A stretch of 64,000 nt of DNA from an uncultured Verrucomicrobiota bacterium (GCA_903904685.1 CAIVDS010000064.1:1-64000), one strand, 5' to 3'; positions 18,832 to 27,477 are shown, counted from the stretch's first letter. Notes: a model not told the origin generated them from the letters alone. Program-made: numbers and translations.

Positions 18832-19185
18832 ATGCTTCATAACATCGTCATGGCTTCCTCAGTATTCCTTCCCGACCAATGCGCCACCGTGCCGCTGGCT
18901 TCCCTCGCCACGCCGAGCATCGCCGGCATCACCAGTCGCACGCTCCTCAAGTCCACCGGCGGCAAAGCCGTGCTCTTCGCCTTCGATGCCGGTCAGGAAC
19001 TCACCGAGCACACCAATCCCAACCACGCGCTCATCCAAGTTCTCACCGGCACGCTCCATCTCACGCTTGCCGGGCGCCCTGAAACGCTCAAACCCGGCTC
19101 ACTTTTGCACATGCCCCCACAACTCCCTCACGCCGTGCGGGCCGAAGAACCCGCCACCTTCCTCCTCACCCTGCTCGCTCCGTGA
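18832..19185 (+). CDS. Small cupin-domain protein
   Basis: About 117 aa from the ATG at 18832; an alternative ATG at 18850 gives 111 aa (MASSVFLPDQC). It is a single cupin barrel: motif 1 is seen as FAFDAGQELTEHTNPNHAL, motif 2 as PGSLLHMPPQLPHAV, with candidate metal-ligand histidines. The function of such stand-alone cupins cannot be read from sequence. The gene is followed 16 bp later by a DUF2249 gene and then moaA; cupin and DUF2249 genes often occur together, sometimes near nitrogen-oxide or Moco genes. Confidence 0.85.
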   Translation: MLHNIVMASSVFLPDQCATVPLASLATPSIAGITSRTLLKSTGGKAVLFAFDAGQELTEHTNPNHALIQVLTGTLHLTLAGRPETLKPGSLLHMPPQLPHAVRAEEPATFLLTLLAP

Positions 19186-19201
19186 TTTCTCCTTTTTTAC
19201 C

Positions 19202-19534
19202 GTGAACACCACCGCCCTCCATCCCGCCCTCGCCTCCATTCCCGACGCCGAGCTACTCGACGCCCGCGCCATTCCCTGCCGCACCAAGCACCCGCTCATC
19301 CTCAGGCGCGCCGATGCCCTTGCGGTCGGAGCAAGCTTCGTGCTCGTCAACGGCCACGCCCCTGAACCCCTGCGCTACCAATTCGAAGCCCTCTTTCCCG
19401 GCTGCTTCCACTGGGACTACCTCGTCAACGAAGATGATTTCGCCGCCGTGCGCATCTCCCGTCGCGCCCCCAACCCCGTTGGCTCGCCCGCCCTCGCCTC
19501 CACCGCCCTTCCCGGCGGCTGCGGTACTCATTAA
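19202..19534 (+). CDS. DUF2249 domain protein
   Basis: A 110-aa protein starting with GTG at 19202. It matches DUF2249 proteins by recalled pattern: LDARAIPCRTKHPLIL near residues 19-34, the middle strand ASFVLVNGHAPEPLRYQFEA, and a C-terminal WDYLVNEDDFAAVRISR. The family folds like the TusA/SirA sulfur carriers and is often coupled with cupins and with genes for nitrate, nitrite or NO handling, but has no proven reaction. The single Cys in IPCR takes the place of the TusA active-site region (inference). Confidence 0.8.
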   Translation: MNTTALHPALASIPDAELLDARAIPCRTKHPLILRRADALAVGASFVLVNGHAPEPLRYQFEALFPGCFHWDYLVNEDDFAAVRISRRAPNPVGSPALASTALPGGCGTH

Positions 19535-19600
19535 CGATCCGCCCTCAGTGCTTGAGTTAATGTGTCCTATGCGTCCCATAAGACCCATTCCAAACCGCCT

Positions 19601-20572
19601 ATGACCGATCCCTTCGGACGCATCATCGATTACCTGCGCATCTCCGTCACCGACCGATGCAACGAACGCTGCCTGTATTGTATGCCCGAAGGCTACAAGG
19701 GCTGGGCGCAACGCCCCGATCACCTCACCGCTGGCGAACTCGTCTCCATCGCCACCGCCGCGTCCGGACTCGGTTTCAGAAAATTCCGCCTCACCGGCGG
19801 CGAACCCCTGCTCCGCCCCGATCTCGCCTCCATCGCCGCCGGTATCGCCGCACTCCCCACCACCCGCAGCCTCGGCCTCTCCACCAACGGCACCCATCTC
19901 GCCGCCGTCGTCCGCGAACTCTGCGCCACCGGCGTCACCTCGATCAACGTCAGCCTCGACGCCCTCGATACCGACACCTACCACCGCGTCACTGGCGGAC
20001 GCCTCGCCGACGCCCTCAATGGCATCCATGCCGCCCTCGCGGCCGATTTCGAAGTCGTGAAGCTCAACGTCGTCCTCATGCGCGGCGTCAACGAAGACCA
20101 GCTCGCGCCCCTCGTTCATTTCGCCGCCGAGCACCGCACTCCAGTGCGCTTCATCGAACTCATGCCGCTCACCCGTACTGACGTGCTCAACGAGCGCAAC
20201 TTCCTTTCCTGCGAAGACGCCCGCGCCCGCATCGAGGCTGAGCTCGGCCCGCTGGAAACGCTGCCGGATTACCGCGCCGGACACGGTCCCGCCCGCTACG
20301 CTCGCGCCGCCAACGGCGCGCTCATCGGCTTCATCGGCGCGCTCACCACACCGGAGTTCTGTGGTTCATGCAACAAGCTCCGCCTCACCGCCGACGGCAA
20401 GTTGCGCCCCTGCCTCGGCCACCACGGCGAGATCGACCTCCTCGCCCCGCTACGCACAGGCCACGCCGACCTTGATGCGCTCCTCACGGAAGCCATCGCC
20501 AACAAACCCGAGGACCACGCCTTCGGGGACACCTACGAACCCGTCCGCCCCATGACCGCCATCGGAGGCTGA
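19601..20572 (+). CDS. moaA: GTP 3',8-cyclase MoaA (molybdenum cofactor synthesis)
   Basis: A 323-aa radical SAM enzyme that converts GTP to 3',8-cyclo-GTP, the first step of molybdopterin synthesis. The start is the ATG at 19601 (MTDPFGRIIDYLRISVTD). The SAM cluster motif CNERCLYC is near residue 24; the second, C-terminal cluster appears as CGSCNKLRLTADGKLRPC. The protein ends in Gly-Gly, as MoaA does, a tail needed for catalysis in studied homologues. It is followed after 4 bp by a MOSC gene. No moaC, moeA, mogA or molybdoenzyme is in the window. Confidence 0.95.
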   Translation: MTDPFGRIIDYLRISVTDRCNERCLYCMPEGYKGWAQRPDHLTAGELVSIATAASGLGFRKFRLTGGEPLLRPDLASIAAGIAALPTTRSLGLSTNGTHLAAVVRELCATGVTSINVSLDALDTDTYHRVTGGRLADALNGIHAALAADFEVVKLNVVLMRGVNEDQLAPLVHFAAEHRTPVRFIELMPLTRTDVLNERNFLSCEDARARIEAELGPLETLPDYRAGHGPARYARAANGALIGFIGALTTPEFCGSCNKLRLTADGKLRPCLGHHGEIDLLAPLRTGHADLDALLTEAIANKPEDHAFGDTYEPVRPMTAIGG

Positions 20573-20576
20573 GGCC

Positions 20577-21047
20577 ATGTTCCGCGTCGAACACCTGTTC
20601 GTTTCCCCCGGCCACAACTACTTCGGAAACCATGGCCAGACCGCTGGAATCCACCCGACCATCGAGGTTGACGCCGTCGAGTGCGTGGCCGGACACGGCC
20701 TGCGCGGCGACCGCTTTTTTGACTATAAAGAAAATTACAAAGGCCAGATCACCTTTTTTTCCGCCGAGGTTTACGAAGATCTCTGCGCCCGCTTCGGTCT
20801 TGCCTCCATCGCCCCCGCCGCCGCCCGACGCAACGTCATCACGCGTGGTATAGACCTGAATTTCCTCATCGGCCAAACCTTCGAGGTGCAAGATGTGCGC
20901 TTCGAAGGCATGGCCGAATGTTCGCCGTGCCATTGGATGGACGAAGCTATCCACCGCGGTGCCTTCGAATTGCTGAAAGGCCGTGGCGGCCTCCGCGCCC
21001 GCATCCTCACCGACGGCTGGCTCCGCACCAGCGCCATACGAGTTTAA
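20577..21047 (+). CDS. MOSC-domain protein
   Basis: A 156-aa stand-alone MOSC domain, the fold of Moco sulfurase C-termini that binds molybdenum cofactor. Recognisable parts are GHGLRGDRFFD (near residues 39-49), ITFFSAEVYEDL, a conserved arginine/asparagine segment ARRNVITRGIDLNFLIGQ, and a cysteine in MAECSPCHWMD in the place of the MOSC conserved Cys. Translationally close to moaA (4-bp gap), so both likely serve cofactor assembly or repair. Exact reaction unknown; YiiM-like hydroxylaminopurine resistance is another option. Confidence 0.88.
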   Translation: MFRVEHLFVSPGHNYFGNHGQTAGIHPTIEVDAVECVAGHGLRGDRFFDYKENYKGQITFFSAEVYEDLCARFGLASIAPAAARRNVITRGIDLNFLIGQTFEVQDVRFEGMAECSPCHWMDEAIHRGAFELLKGRGGLRARILTDGWLRTSAIRV

Positions 21048-21227
21048 TCTGGACAGCCGGAAACTGAGTGAAGCCTGCCGTGAATGGCGCTGAGCGTAAA
21101 ACGCCGGGCGGCTTCGACATCAAGCGACCACCCGGTCAGGTCGCGGCGACGGACAGGTTTCTCCACCAAAAAATATATTGTGCGTCAACCTGATCTGCCG
21201 CTTGCTCGGACCCAGATAACGCGAGGC

Positions 21228-21941
21228 ATGAAATCCAAGAAAAAGAGCTATACCGTCTATTTTGCCAGCGAGCTCTTCAGCCTCAAGCATCTCATCGGCA
21301 ACGCCTATCTTGCCGAGGCCATCTACGAGAAATCCCACGGGAAATACCTCTGTGTCCTGCCGCAAAACATCGAACAGCGCCGCACGACCGCCCGCGCCAT
21401 TCGCGACCACGACCTGCGCACACTGCTTGAGTGCGACATCGGCCTCTTTAATTACGACGGCACCGAGCTCGACTCCGGCACGGTGGTCGAGTTCATGTTT
21501 GCCAAATTTGCCGACATTCCCTCGGTGATCGTGCGCAGCGATTTCCGCAACGGCGGCGACCAAGCCGGCGACCCGTGGAACCTCATGACGAGCTTCTATC
21601 CGCGCACTGCCAATGTCGTGCTCAACAGCATCGGCCTCTACAAGGCGGCCACGCAGCGCCGCCTGCACGCCCGACGCCGTCGCACCAAACTCGACGACGT
21701 CGTGCGTCTCGCCGGGCAGCACAGCACGGCCGACGCGCAGGCAATGTGCGAACAGATCGCCGCAGCCTGCGTGCGCGCCCTCGACAAGGCGATCGCCACC
21801 GACCCCGTCATGCCGCGCTATGTGCGCGAAGAAGTTTACCAATGGCTCGCCCTCATGCCCGGCATCAAAGGCAAGCAAAAGGAATTGCGCCGCGAGATGG
21901 AGCGGATCCTCGAGAAAAAAGTGGAGCGTGATTTGCTCTGA
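21228..21941 (+). CDS. Nucleoside 2-deoxyribosyltransferase-like protein
   Basis: About 237 aa from the ATG at 21228 (MKSKKKSYTVYFASELFS); the upstream open frame is arginine-rich and implausible. The N-terminal YFASELFSLKHLIGNAYLAE resembles the substrate-binding start of the family, CDIGLFNYDGTELDSGTVVE (near residues 71-90) has the DGxxxDSGTxxE pattern carrying the catalytic Glu and substrate Asp, and AKFADIPSVIVRSD follows as in homologues. The C-terminal about 90 residues (basic, helical) are an extension I do not recognise. The next gene is upp, which supports a nucleobase/nucleoside salvage role. Confidence 0.75.
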   Translation: MKSKKKSYTVYFASELFSLKHLIGNAYLAEAIYEKSHGKYLCVLPQNIEQRRTTARAIRDHDLRTLLECDIGLFNYDGTELDSGTVVEFMFAKFADIPSVIVRSDFRNGGDQAGDPWNLMTSFYPRTANVVLNSIGLYKAATQRRLHARRRRTKLDDVVRLAGQHSTADAQAMCEQIAAACVRALDKAIATDPVMPRYVREEVYQWLALMPGIKGKQKELRREMERILEKKVERDLL

Positions 21942-21977
21942 CCCTCCGGCGGTGAAGCAATCACAATCCGCGCCGCC

Positions 21978-22592
21978 ATGCTCACCATTCTGAATCACCC
22001 GCTCGCCGCGCACATCCTCGCGCACCTGCGAGACCAGACGACCAGACCGGCAACGTTTCGAACCCTCAGCTACCAGATTAGCCTGCTGCTCGCCCTGGAA
22101 GCCACGCGCGATCTCGCCACGCAGGATCACGTCATCGACACACCTCTGGAGCGCGTCACCACGCGCGTGCTTTCCCGTCCGCTCGCCGTCGTCCCCGTCT
22201 TACGCGCCGGACTCGGCATGGTGCAGCCCTTCACGGATTTGTTTCCCGATGTGAGCGTTGGTTACATCGGGTTGGAACGCGATCATGCCACCGCCGTCGC
22301 CCGCAGCTATTATCAAAAACTTCCCCCGCTCGCAGGCAAATGCGTACTTGTTGTCGATCCCATGCTCGCGACCGGCGGCTCCGCCGTGCAGGCGCTCGAT
22401 GCGCTTCGCGCCGAAGGTGCCACCGACCTGATTCTCGTGTGCATCGTCAGCTCACCCGAAGGCGTACGCGTTGTCGAAGCCGCCCATCCCACAGTGCCTA
22501 TCTTCACCGCTGCCCTTGATCGCGAGCTCAACGCGAAGAAATATATCCTCCCAGGCCTCGGTGATTTCGGCAACCGGCTTTACGGCACGTAA
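21978..22592 (+). CDS. upp: Uracil phosphoribosyltransferase
   Basis: A 204-aa type I phosphoribosyltransferase that makes UMP from uracil and PRPP. The PRPP-binding loop is CVLVVDPMLATGGSAVQAL (near residues 122-140) and the uracil-binding C-terminal loop is KYILPGLGDFGNRLYGT, ending the protein as in Upp of E. coli and Bacillus. It starts 36 bp after the deoxyribosyltransferase-like gene. Length agrees with the family (about 208 aa). Confidence 0.95.
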   Translation: MLTILNHPLAAHILAHLRDQTTRPATFRTLSYQISLLLALEATRDLATQDHVIDTPLERVTTRVLSRPLAVVPVLRAGLGMVQPFTDLFPDVSVGYIGLERDHATAVARSYYQKLPPLAGKCVLVVDPMLATGGSAVQALDALRAEGATDLILVCIVSSPEGVRVVEAAHPTVPIFTAALDRELNAKKYILPGLGDFGNRLYGT

Positions 22593-22839
22593 GATCGGAC
22601 GTGTTATCCCTAACACACCGGGTTGCCTGATCAGTGGGCTGCCAAGTCAGGTGCAACAAAATTACTCACGCGCCATGCCTCGTGCACGGCAAATCCGCGA
22701 GCCACACCGACATTGGCCAGCTGCGCGAGCGCCGGATCATAGACGCGGACGGCCTTATGCGTGGTTTTGATAGCGGAGGATGCGGGACTTCGGCGAAGGG
22801 TGGCAACGGTACAGCGACGGTAGTACGGAAGACAAAGCA
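22593..22839 (-). pseudogene. Intergenic relic, possibly N-terminus of a type ISP restriction-modification enzyme
   Basis: No intact gene. On the minus strand, 22771 down to about 22690 reads SAIKTTHKAVRVYDPALAQL followed by ANVGVA. This resembles the usual N-terminus of large type ISP/Class IIG restriction-methylase proteins (IKTTHKAVxxYYAALxxYxxxGVxHEGAVR). Similarity then fades and the frame shows an apparent shift (GFAVHEAW). Only some 30 residues can be compared, from memory, so the identification is tentative. The left edge contains GGCTGCCAAGTCA-GTGCAACA (22637-22658), a sequence repeated near 40665. Confidence 0.4.
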
Positions 22840-23316
22840 CTACTCTTTGAAAGTCTTGCGTGGCACACGGACGACCTGCGTCCACTTGACGCGGAAAAGG
22901 TCTTCCACCGTGTCGCGCACATCGCTGGGAATGCGGTCCACCAGTTCGCCGAGCGACGGCAGATTTTTCTTCTCAGCCGCAGCCTCGGCGGCAGCTTCGG
23001 CCAATTCGCGCGCGGTTTTCGAGTTCAACGTCTCGCCGCGCTCCGCCACCTCGGCGCTGATCGCCGCCGACGCCTCGGTAGGCCACACCGGGCCCTCCTC
23101 GTCGAACGTCGGAGCACCAGTCGCGCCCGTGGTCGCCGTCGCGGCGGCGATTGCCGCCACCTCGATCGTCGGCATATGCGGCTGAATCTCCACGCCCGCC
23201 TTTTCGTCGGGCGCGTCTTCCGGCACATTCACGATCAACGGCTGCGCGGCCTGAGCCGCCGCGAACTCGGCCGACAACCGCATCTCCAACCGATCAATCA
23301 GCCCTTTTTTTTTTCG
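22840..23316 (-). CDS. dnaX: DnaX tau-specific tail, -1 frame relative to gamma
   Basis: This frame is open from the A10 run of dnaX and runs on to a TAG at 22840-22842. Read on from the slippery site it gives [17 protein letters not shown] and then about 150 further residues: an Ala/Glu-rich helical linker and the ending [20 protein letters not shown] plus [12 protein letters not shown]. It has no start of its own apart from a TTG at 23289 and no separate role is likely. The most economic reading is that it is the C-terminal tau part (DnaB- and alpha-binding domains IV-V) reached by -1 slippage on A10, giving a total of about 541 aa. A homopolymer sequencing error in A10 would create the same picture. 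Confidence 0.75.
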   Translation of the reverse strand, partial: RKKKGLIDRLEMRLSAEFAAAQAAQPLIVNVPEDAPDEKAGVEIQPHMPTIEVAAIAAATATTGATGAPTFDEEGPVWPTEASAAISAEVAERGETLNSKTARELAEAAAEAAAEKKNLPSLGELVDRIPSDVRDTVEDLFRVKWTQVVRVPRKTFKE

Positions 23317-24464
23317 CCGGCCGCGTAAGTCGACGCTGCAATGGAGGGGGATTCTTCCGCGAGCGCGGCAAGTTCCTTGATGAGCGAATCGATCGCCCGC
23401 GAGCGACTCGCCTCGACGGCCTTGAGCAGCGTCACCTCAAAGTTGATCTTCTCGGAGAGCCCCAGCTTCACGCCGCCCTCGCCTTCGCGCAGCCCGTCAA
23501 GCAGGCGCGTGAGCTGCTCGGTCGTGAGCGCGATACCGCCGAGGAGATCGGTGCGACCATTCTTCGCGATGGCGTCGAGCAAGGCCTGGCGCACGAGCGC
23601 CTGCAAATCGGTGAGCAGTCGCACGAGGTCGCGGCCGCTTTCGTCGCACTCGTCCACGATCTCAATGATCTTCCTGTGGTCGCCGGCCGCGACGGCTCCG
23701 GCCAGCGCGGAGATTTTCTCCACCGAGACGAGTCCGTAAACATCCAGCACGTCCGGCTCGGAAATCTCCGTGCCGCAGAACGAAATCATCTGGTCGAAGA
23801 TCGACTGCGCGTCGCGCATGCCGCCGTCGGCCATGCGAGCGATACACGCCAGCGCCGCGTCGGTGACTTTGATTTTCTCGTCGATGGCTATCTGTTTGAG
23901 ACGACCGACGATCAGATTGTCCGGAATCGGCTTCAGGTCGAAGCGTTGGCAGCGCGACAGGATCGTCGGCAGCACCTTCTGCACATCGGTCGTGGCGAAG
24001 ACGAACTTCACGTGCTCGGGCGGCTCTTCGAGCGTTTTCAACAGAGCGTTGAACGCTTGGTTGGAGAGCATGTGAACCTCGTCGATGATATAGATTTTGT
24101 ATTTTCCCTGCGTCGGAGCGTAGCGCACGTCGTCGCGCAGGTCGCGGATCTGATCAACAGAGTTATTGGACGCGCCATCGATCTCGATCACGTCCATCGA
24201 TGTGCCATCGGTAATCGACTGCACGGCGGGATCGGCCGGATCGAAATCGGCGTTGGGACCATCGGTGCAGTTGAGCGCCTTGGCAAAAATGCGCGCCGTC
24301 GAGGTCTTGCCCGTGCCACGCGGCCCCACAAAGAGATAGGCGTGGGCGATGCGGCCGCGCGTGATCGCGTTGGTCAGGGTGCGCACCACGTGATCCTGCC
24401 CTACGAGATCCGCGAAGGTCTGGGGGCGCCACTTGCGGGCGATGACTTGGTAGGACGGTGACAC
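23298..24464 (-). CDS. dnaX: DNA polymerase III clamp-loader subunit, gamma-length product (zero frame)
   Basis: A 388-aa AAA+ ATPase starting with GTG at 24464 ([16 protein letters not shown]). Motifs: Walker [16 protein letters not shown] (near residue 48), Walker [21 protein letters not shown] (near 129), sensor 1 [20 protein letters not shown]. The usual zinc-finger cysteines between Walker A and B are mostly missing here (only LNCTDGPN is left), which is unusual. The zero frame ends GEKKKG-stop directly after A10 (23305-23314), leaving domains I-III only, equal to a short gamma. The tail continues in the -1 frame (22840-23316). It loads the sliding clamp and, as tau, couples polymerase to helicase. 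Confidence 0.95.
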   Translation of the reverse strand: MSPSYQVIARKWRPQTFADLVGQDHVVRTLTNAITRGRIAHAYLFVGPRGTGKTSTARIFAKALNCTDGPNADFDPADPAVQSITDGTSMDVIEIDGASNNSVDQIRDLRDDVRYAPTQGKYKIYIIDEVHMLSNQAFNALLKTLEEPPEHVKFVFATTDVQKVLPTILSRCQRFDLKPIPDNLIVGRLKQIAIDEKIKVTDAALACIARMADGGMRDAQSIFDQMISFCGTEISEPDVLDVYGLVSVEKISALAGAVAAGDHRKIIEIVDECDESGRDLVRLLTDLQALVRQALLDAIAKNGRTDLLGGIALTTEQLTRLLDGLREGEGGVKLGLSEKINFEVTLLKAVEASRSRAIDSLIKELAALAEESPSIAASTYAAGEKKKG

Positions 24465-24567
24465 TGCGGGCTAGTGCAAAGCGGATTTTGTACGGTGCAA
24501 CTGAAAACTCATCGCGCCCCCACGGTTGACCTTACGCGACCGCCGGACAAGTCTCTGCTTCCCCTTA

Positions 24568-25881
24568 ATGGCCGATTTCCTCGACACCACGCCCTCCGAC
24601 TCCAAACGCTGCGAACGCGCCTTCCTCATCGGCGTGCAAACTCACGACATGGCCGACGGCGAAGGGGCCGAACTCCTCACGGAACTGGTCGAGCTGGTGG
24701 AAAACCTGCGCATCGCCGTCATCGGCAAAGTTCTCGTCAAACTCCGCGCCCCCACTCCCGCCACCCTGCTCGGCAGCGGCAAGACCGATGAACTCATCGC
24801 AGAGGCAAAACTGTTGCACGCCGACCTCATCGTCTTCGACGAAAGCCTCTCCCCCGCCCAGCAGCGCAACTGGGAAAAAATCTCCGAGCTCGCCGTCATC
24901 GACCGCGAGGAAGTCATCTTGGATATCTTCGCCGACCGCGCCAGCACCCGCGAGGCCGTCCTCCAAGTAGCGCTCGCCCGCATGCAGTATTCGTTGCCTC
25001 GCCTCACCCGCGCTTGGACCCACCTTTCACGTCAGCGTGGCGGTGGTAGCGGTGCCGGCCTAGGCGGTGAAGGCGAAACCCAACTCGAGCAGGACCGGCG
25101 ACTTGTCAACGATCGCATCACGCGCCTTAAGCGCGAGCTCCTTGACGTCCGCAAGCAGCGCGGCGTCCAGCGTCACAAACGCCAGCGCGTGCCCATCCCC
25201 ACCGCCGCCATCGTCGGCTACACCAACGCTGGAAAATCTTCTCTCCTCAACGCCCTCACCGGCGCGCACGTTCTCGCCGAGGACAAGCTCTTCGCCACGC
25301 TCGATCCGACCACGCGCCAGCTCCAATTGCGCGGCAATCAAAAGCTCCTCGTCACCGACACGGTGGGCTTTATCCGTCGGCTGCCTCACGGCTTGGTCGA
25401 GGCGTTCAAGGCCACGCTCGAGGAGGCGCTCGTCGCCGATTTCCTCATCCACGTTCTCGACATGACCACGCCAAACCTCGCCGCGCATCACACGACGACA
25501 CTCGGCGTACTCAAGGAACTCGGCGCGGACGAAAAACGAATCCTCACCGTCTTCAACAAAGTCGATGCCGCCACCGAGGAGCAAATCCATTGCGCCCGCC
25601 TGCTCGTCCCCGACGGCCTGCTGGTGAGCGCGCGCTGCGGCCTCAATCTCGACGGATTGATCGACCATTGCATCGAGTTGATCGCCGACGAATTCGGTTC
25701 GACGGAGCTCTTTATCCCGCACGCCCGCTACGACCTGATCGCGAAACTGCATTCCATCGGCCATGTCCAAAGCGAAGAGCAGACTGACGAGGGCGTGCAT
25801 CTTCACGTGCGCATCCCGCCGGCCCAGACCGCGCCCTTTGCTCCCTACGTAATCTCGTCCGATGCGAAGTCCGGCATTTAG
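24568..25881 (+). CDS. hflX: Ribosome-associated GTPase HflX
   Basis: A 437-aa GTPase from the ATG at 24568 (MADFLDTTPSD), divergent from dnaX. The HflX signature GGGSGAGLGGEGETQLEQ (near residues 158-175) precedes a coiled-coil, then the G domain: G1 GYTNAGKSSLLNAL, G3 DTVGFIRRLPHGLVEAFKAT, G4 NKVD. HflX rescues stalled ribosomes under heat or stress by splitting them. Length is in the family range (about 400-440). The tRNA-Gln gene follows 69 bp downstream on the same strand. Confidence 0.95.
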   Translation: MADFLDTTPSDSKRCERAFLIGVQTHDMADGEGAELLTELVELVENLRIAVIGKVLVKLRAPTPATLLGSGKTDELIAEAKLLHADLIVFDESLSPAQQRNWEKISELAVIDREEVILDIFADRASTREAVLQVALARMQYSLPRLTRAWTHLSRQRGGGSGAGLGGEGETQLEQDRRLVNDRITRLKRELLDVRKQRGVQRHKRQRVPIPTAAIVGYTNAGKSSLLNALTGAHVLAEDKLFATLDPTTRQLQLRGNQKLLVTDTVGFIRRLPHGLVEAFKATLEEALVADFLIHVLDMTTPNLAAHHTTTLGVLKELGADEKRILTVFNKVDAATEEQIHCARLLVPDGLLVSARCGLNLDGLIDHCIELIADEFGSTELFIPHARYDLIAKLHSIGHVQSEEQTDEGVHLHVRIPPAQTAPFAPYVISSDAKSGI

Positions 25882-25949
25882 TCCGTCCACATCGTGCCAT
25901 CTCAGGCCTTGACGCACGCGGAACGAGGGACACATTTCATTTTCCTTTT

Positions 25950-26023
25950 TGCCTGATGGTGTAATGGCAGCACAGGTGACTTTGACTCACCTAGTCGTGG
26001 TTCGAATCCACGTCGGGCAGCCA
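25950..26023 (+). tRNA. tRNA-Gln (TTG)
   Basis: A 74-nt cloverleaf: acceptor TGCCTGA pairs with TCGGGCA (one T-G pair), discriminator G, encoded CCA. The anticodon stem GGTGA/TCACC encloses the loop CTTTGAC with anticodon TTG at 25982-25984. The T-arm reads GTGGTTCGAATCCAC. It marks the left edge of the accessory region that runs to dnaA. Confidence 0.96.
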
Positions 26024-26191
26024 ATAAAGGAACTAGCCATAATCCCGCTTTACCCTCCGAAACAACAGCTGGCGCAGGAGATACAAGTTGCGAGAGGAGC
26101 GAACGCATACCACCTGGCGCATTTCATCCTGCGGCTAGCAGACCCCATTCGGACCAACGCGAGCACATGAAGCTCGTCGAAACGAGAATTT

Positions 26192-27445
26192 TCAAGGTTC
26201 CGACTCGATCTTGATGGTGTGCTGGATTTGGACCACCAACTCTTGCGCCGCGTGGAAAAGGTCTACGTCTCTTTTCATGCCCGCGGTTGCCACCTTGTCG
26301 ATGGAGTCGGCTTCAGTCGGGATCATTGCCTTGAGGGCGGACACGTTATGCAGGTATTGCTGCACCAGCGTTGTTTCGAGGGCTTGTTGCAACTGCACCG
26401 CCGCATCAACTTTATTGAACTGGTCGGAGAATGGATTCGCAATGAATTCGGCCGCGAGGTTGACCCCTTTTTCGAGGTCGGCGGTGGTAAATTCCCTGCT
26501 ATCCTTGCCCCATGTTACCTTGGCTTTCGCGCCTTTGAGCCCTTTCACGACAAGCATATAACGGTTCAAGTCGTCATTAAATGGGAAAAATTTCAGGACG
26601 CTTGCCGTCGTATTCGCAGACTTGCTGGGATCACCCTGAAAACAGAAAGGATACCGGGTGCTCTCGATCGTCACCGTTCCGTTTTGAAACGAAAGCACCT
26701 TTTGTCCCGGCGTGCCCGTCACCTGTTTGGCTCCAAGATCAACGGCAATGGTGCCGATGGCTCCGTCGCAACCCAGCGCCTTGAGGAACGCATAGGCCAT
26801 GACCAAGTGTCCGGCCGGGCCGGGATGGATACCGTCTCCTCCGATGAAACCATAGTCTTTCCCGTAGGCGGCTTGCGCCTTGGCCATGACATCCATCATC
26901 GGCGTGTGGACATCGGCATAAACGAGCCCGTTCTTCTGAGCCAGCTCATGCACAATGCCCCGCAACCCATCGAGCGTCTGGTTATAGATGTCCGGGGCAA
27001 GACGCTTGAATGTCTTGCTGTCGACACAACCGGGTGACCCGAGAACAATCTGCCGCACCCCGTCTGCCTTGAGTTCATCGATAATCCCCTGTGTCGGTCT
27101 CCGGTAATACGTTGAGGTCATTTCATCCATAGCTCGGTAGTTGCCGTCATTCATTCCGTAACAGGTGGTGACAACCGTCGGCTTGAAGGGAAGCACGTCG
27201 GATTTGATTCTCAGCAAAAAGCCGCCTGTCTTCTCGCTGCCCCATCCGAACTGGACGATCCGGAGCCCCTTCACCGGTTGGCACATCAGGAGGTAATCCT
27301 CCATGAAAACCGTATAGATTTTCTGCTGCGTGATCGAATCCCCGCTGATGGCAAGGACATCGTTTGGCTTAAGAACCGGTTCCGCCAGACCACGAATAAC
27401 GGGAACCAGAAAAAGAACCCACCAGAGTATTTGGAGTGATTTCAT
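26192..27445 (-). CDS. Secreted SGNH/GDSL hydrolase-like protein
   Basis: A 417-aa protein starting at the ATG at 27445 (MKSLQILWWVLFLVPVI), with a signal peptide ending near RGLAEP. SGNH blocks are visible: block I LAISGDSITQQ (Ser nucleophile, near residue 32), block III CYGMNDGNYRAM (Asn), and block V DGIHPGPAGHLVMAY (Asp-His). After the hydrolase domain (about 1-230) there is a further beta-rich region and a helical C-terminus. The family cleaves acetyl or other ester groups, often from polysaccharides. It is last in a three-gene minus-strand operon, 32 bp after the giant protein ending at 27478, so it probably acts on the same substrate. Confidence 0.85.
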   Translation of the reverse strand: MKSLQILWWVLFLVPVIRGLAEPVLKPNDVLAISGDSITQQKIYTVFMEDYLLMCQPVKGLRIVQFGWGSEKTGGFLLRIKSDVLPFKPTVVTTCYGMNDGNYRAMDEMTSTYYRRPTQGIIDELKADGVRQIVLGSPGCVDSKTFKRLAPDIYNQTLDGLRGIVHELAQKNGLVYADVHTPMMDVMAKAQAAYGKDYGFIGGDGIHPGPAGHLVMAYAFLKALGCDGAIGTIAVDLGAKQVTGTPGQKVLSFQNGTVTIESTRYPFCFQGDPSKSANTTASVLKFFPFNDDLNRYMLVVKGLKGAKAKVTWGKDSREFTTADLEKGVNLAAEFIANPFSDQFNKVDAAVQLQQALETTLVQQYLHNVSALKAMIPTEADSIDKVATAGMKRDVDLFHAAQELVVQIQHTIKIESEP

Positions 27446-27477
27446 GAAAGTGTGGCCTCCGCATCTATTGAAGGGTT

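Noticed and set aside
23151-24461. Plus-strand open frame of 436 codons opposite dnaX
   Set aside because: Antisense to a clear dnaX gene; residues are His/Arg/Val-rich shadow translation typical of high-GC DNA.
26024-26191. Possible attachment site repeat after tRNA-Gln
   Set aside because: No second copy of the tRNA 3' end was found by eye and no integrase gene is present.
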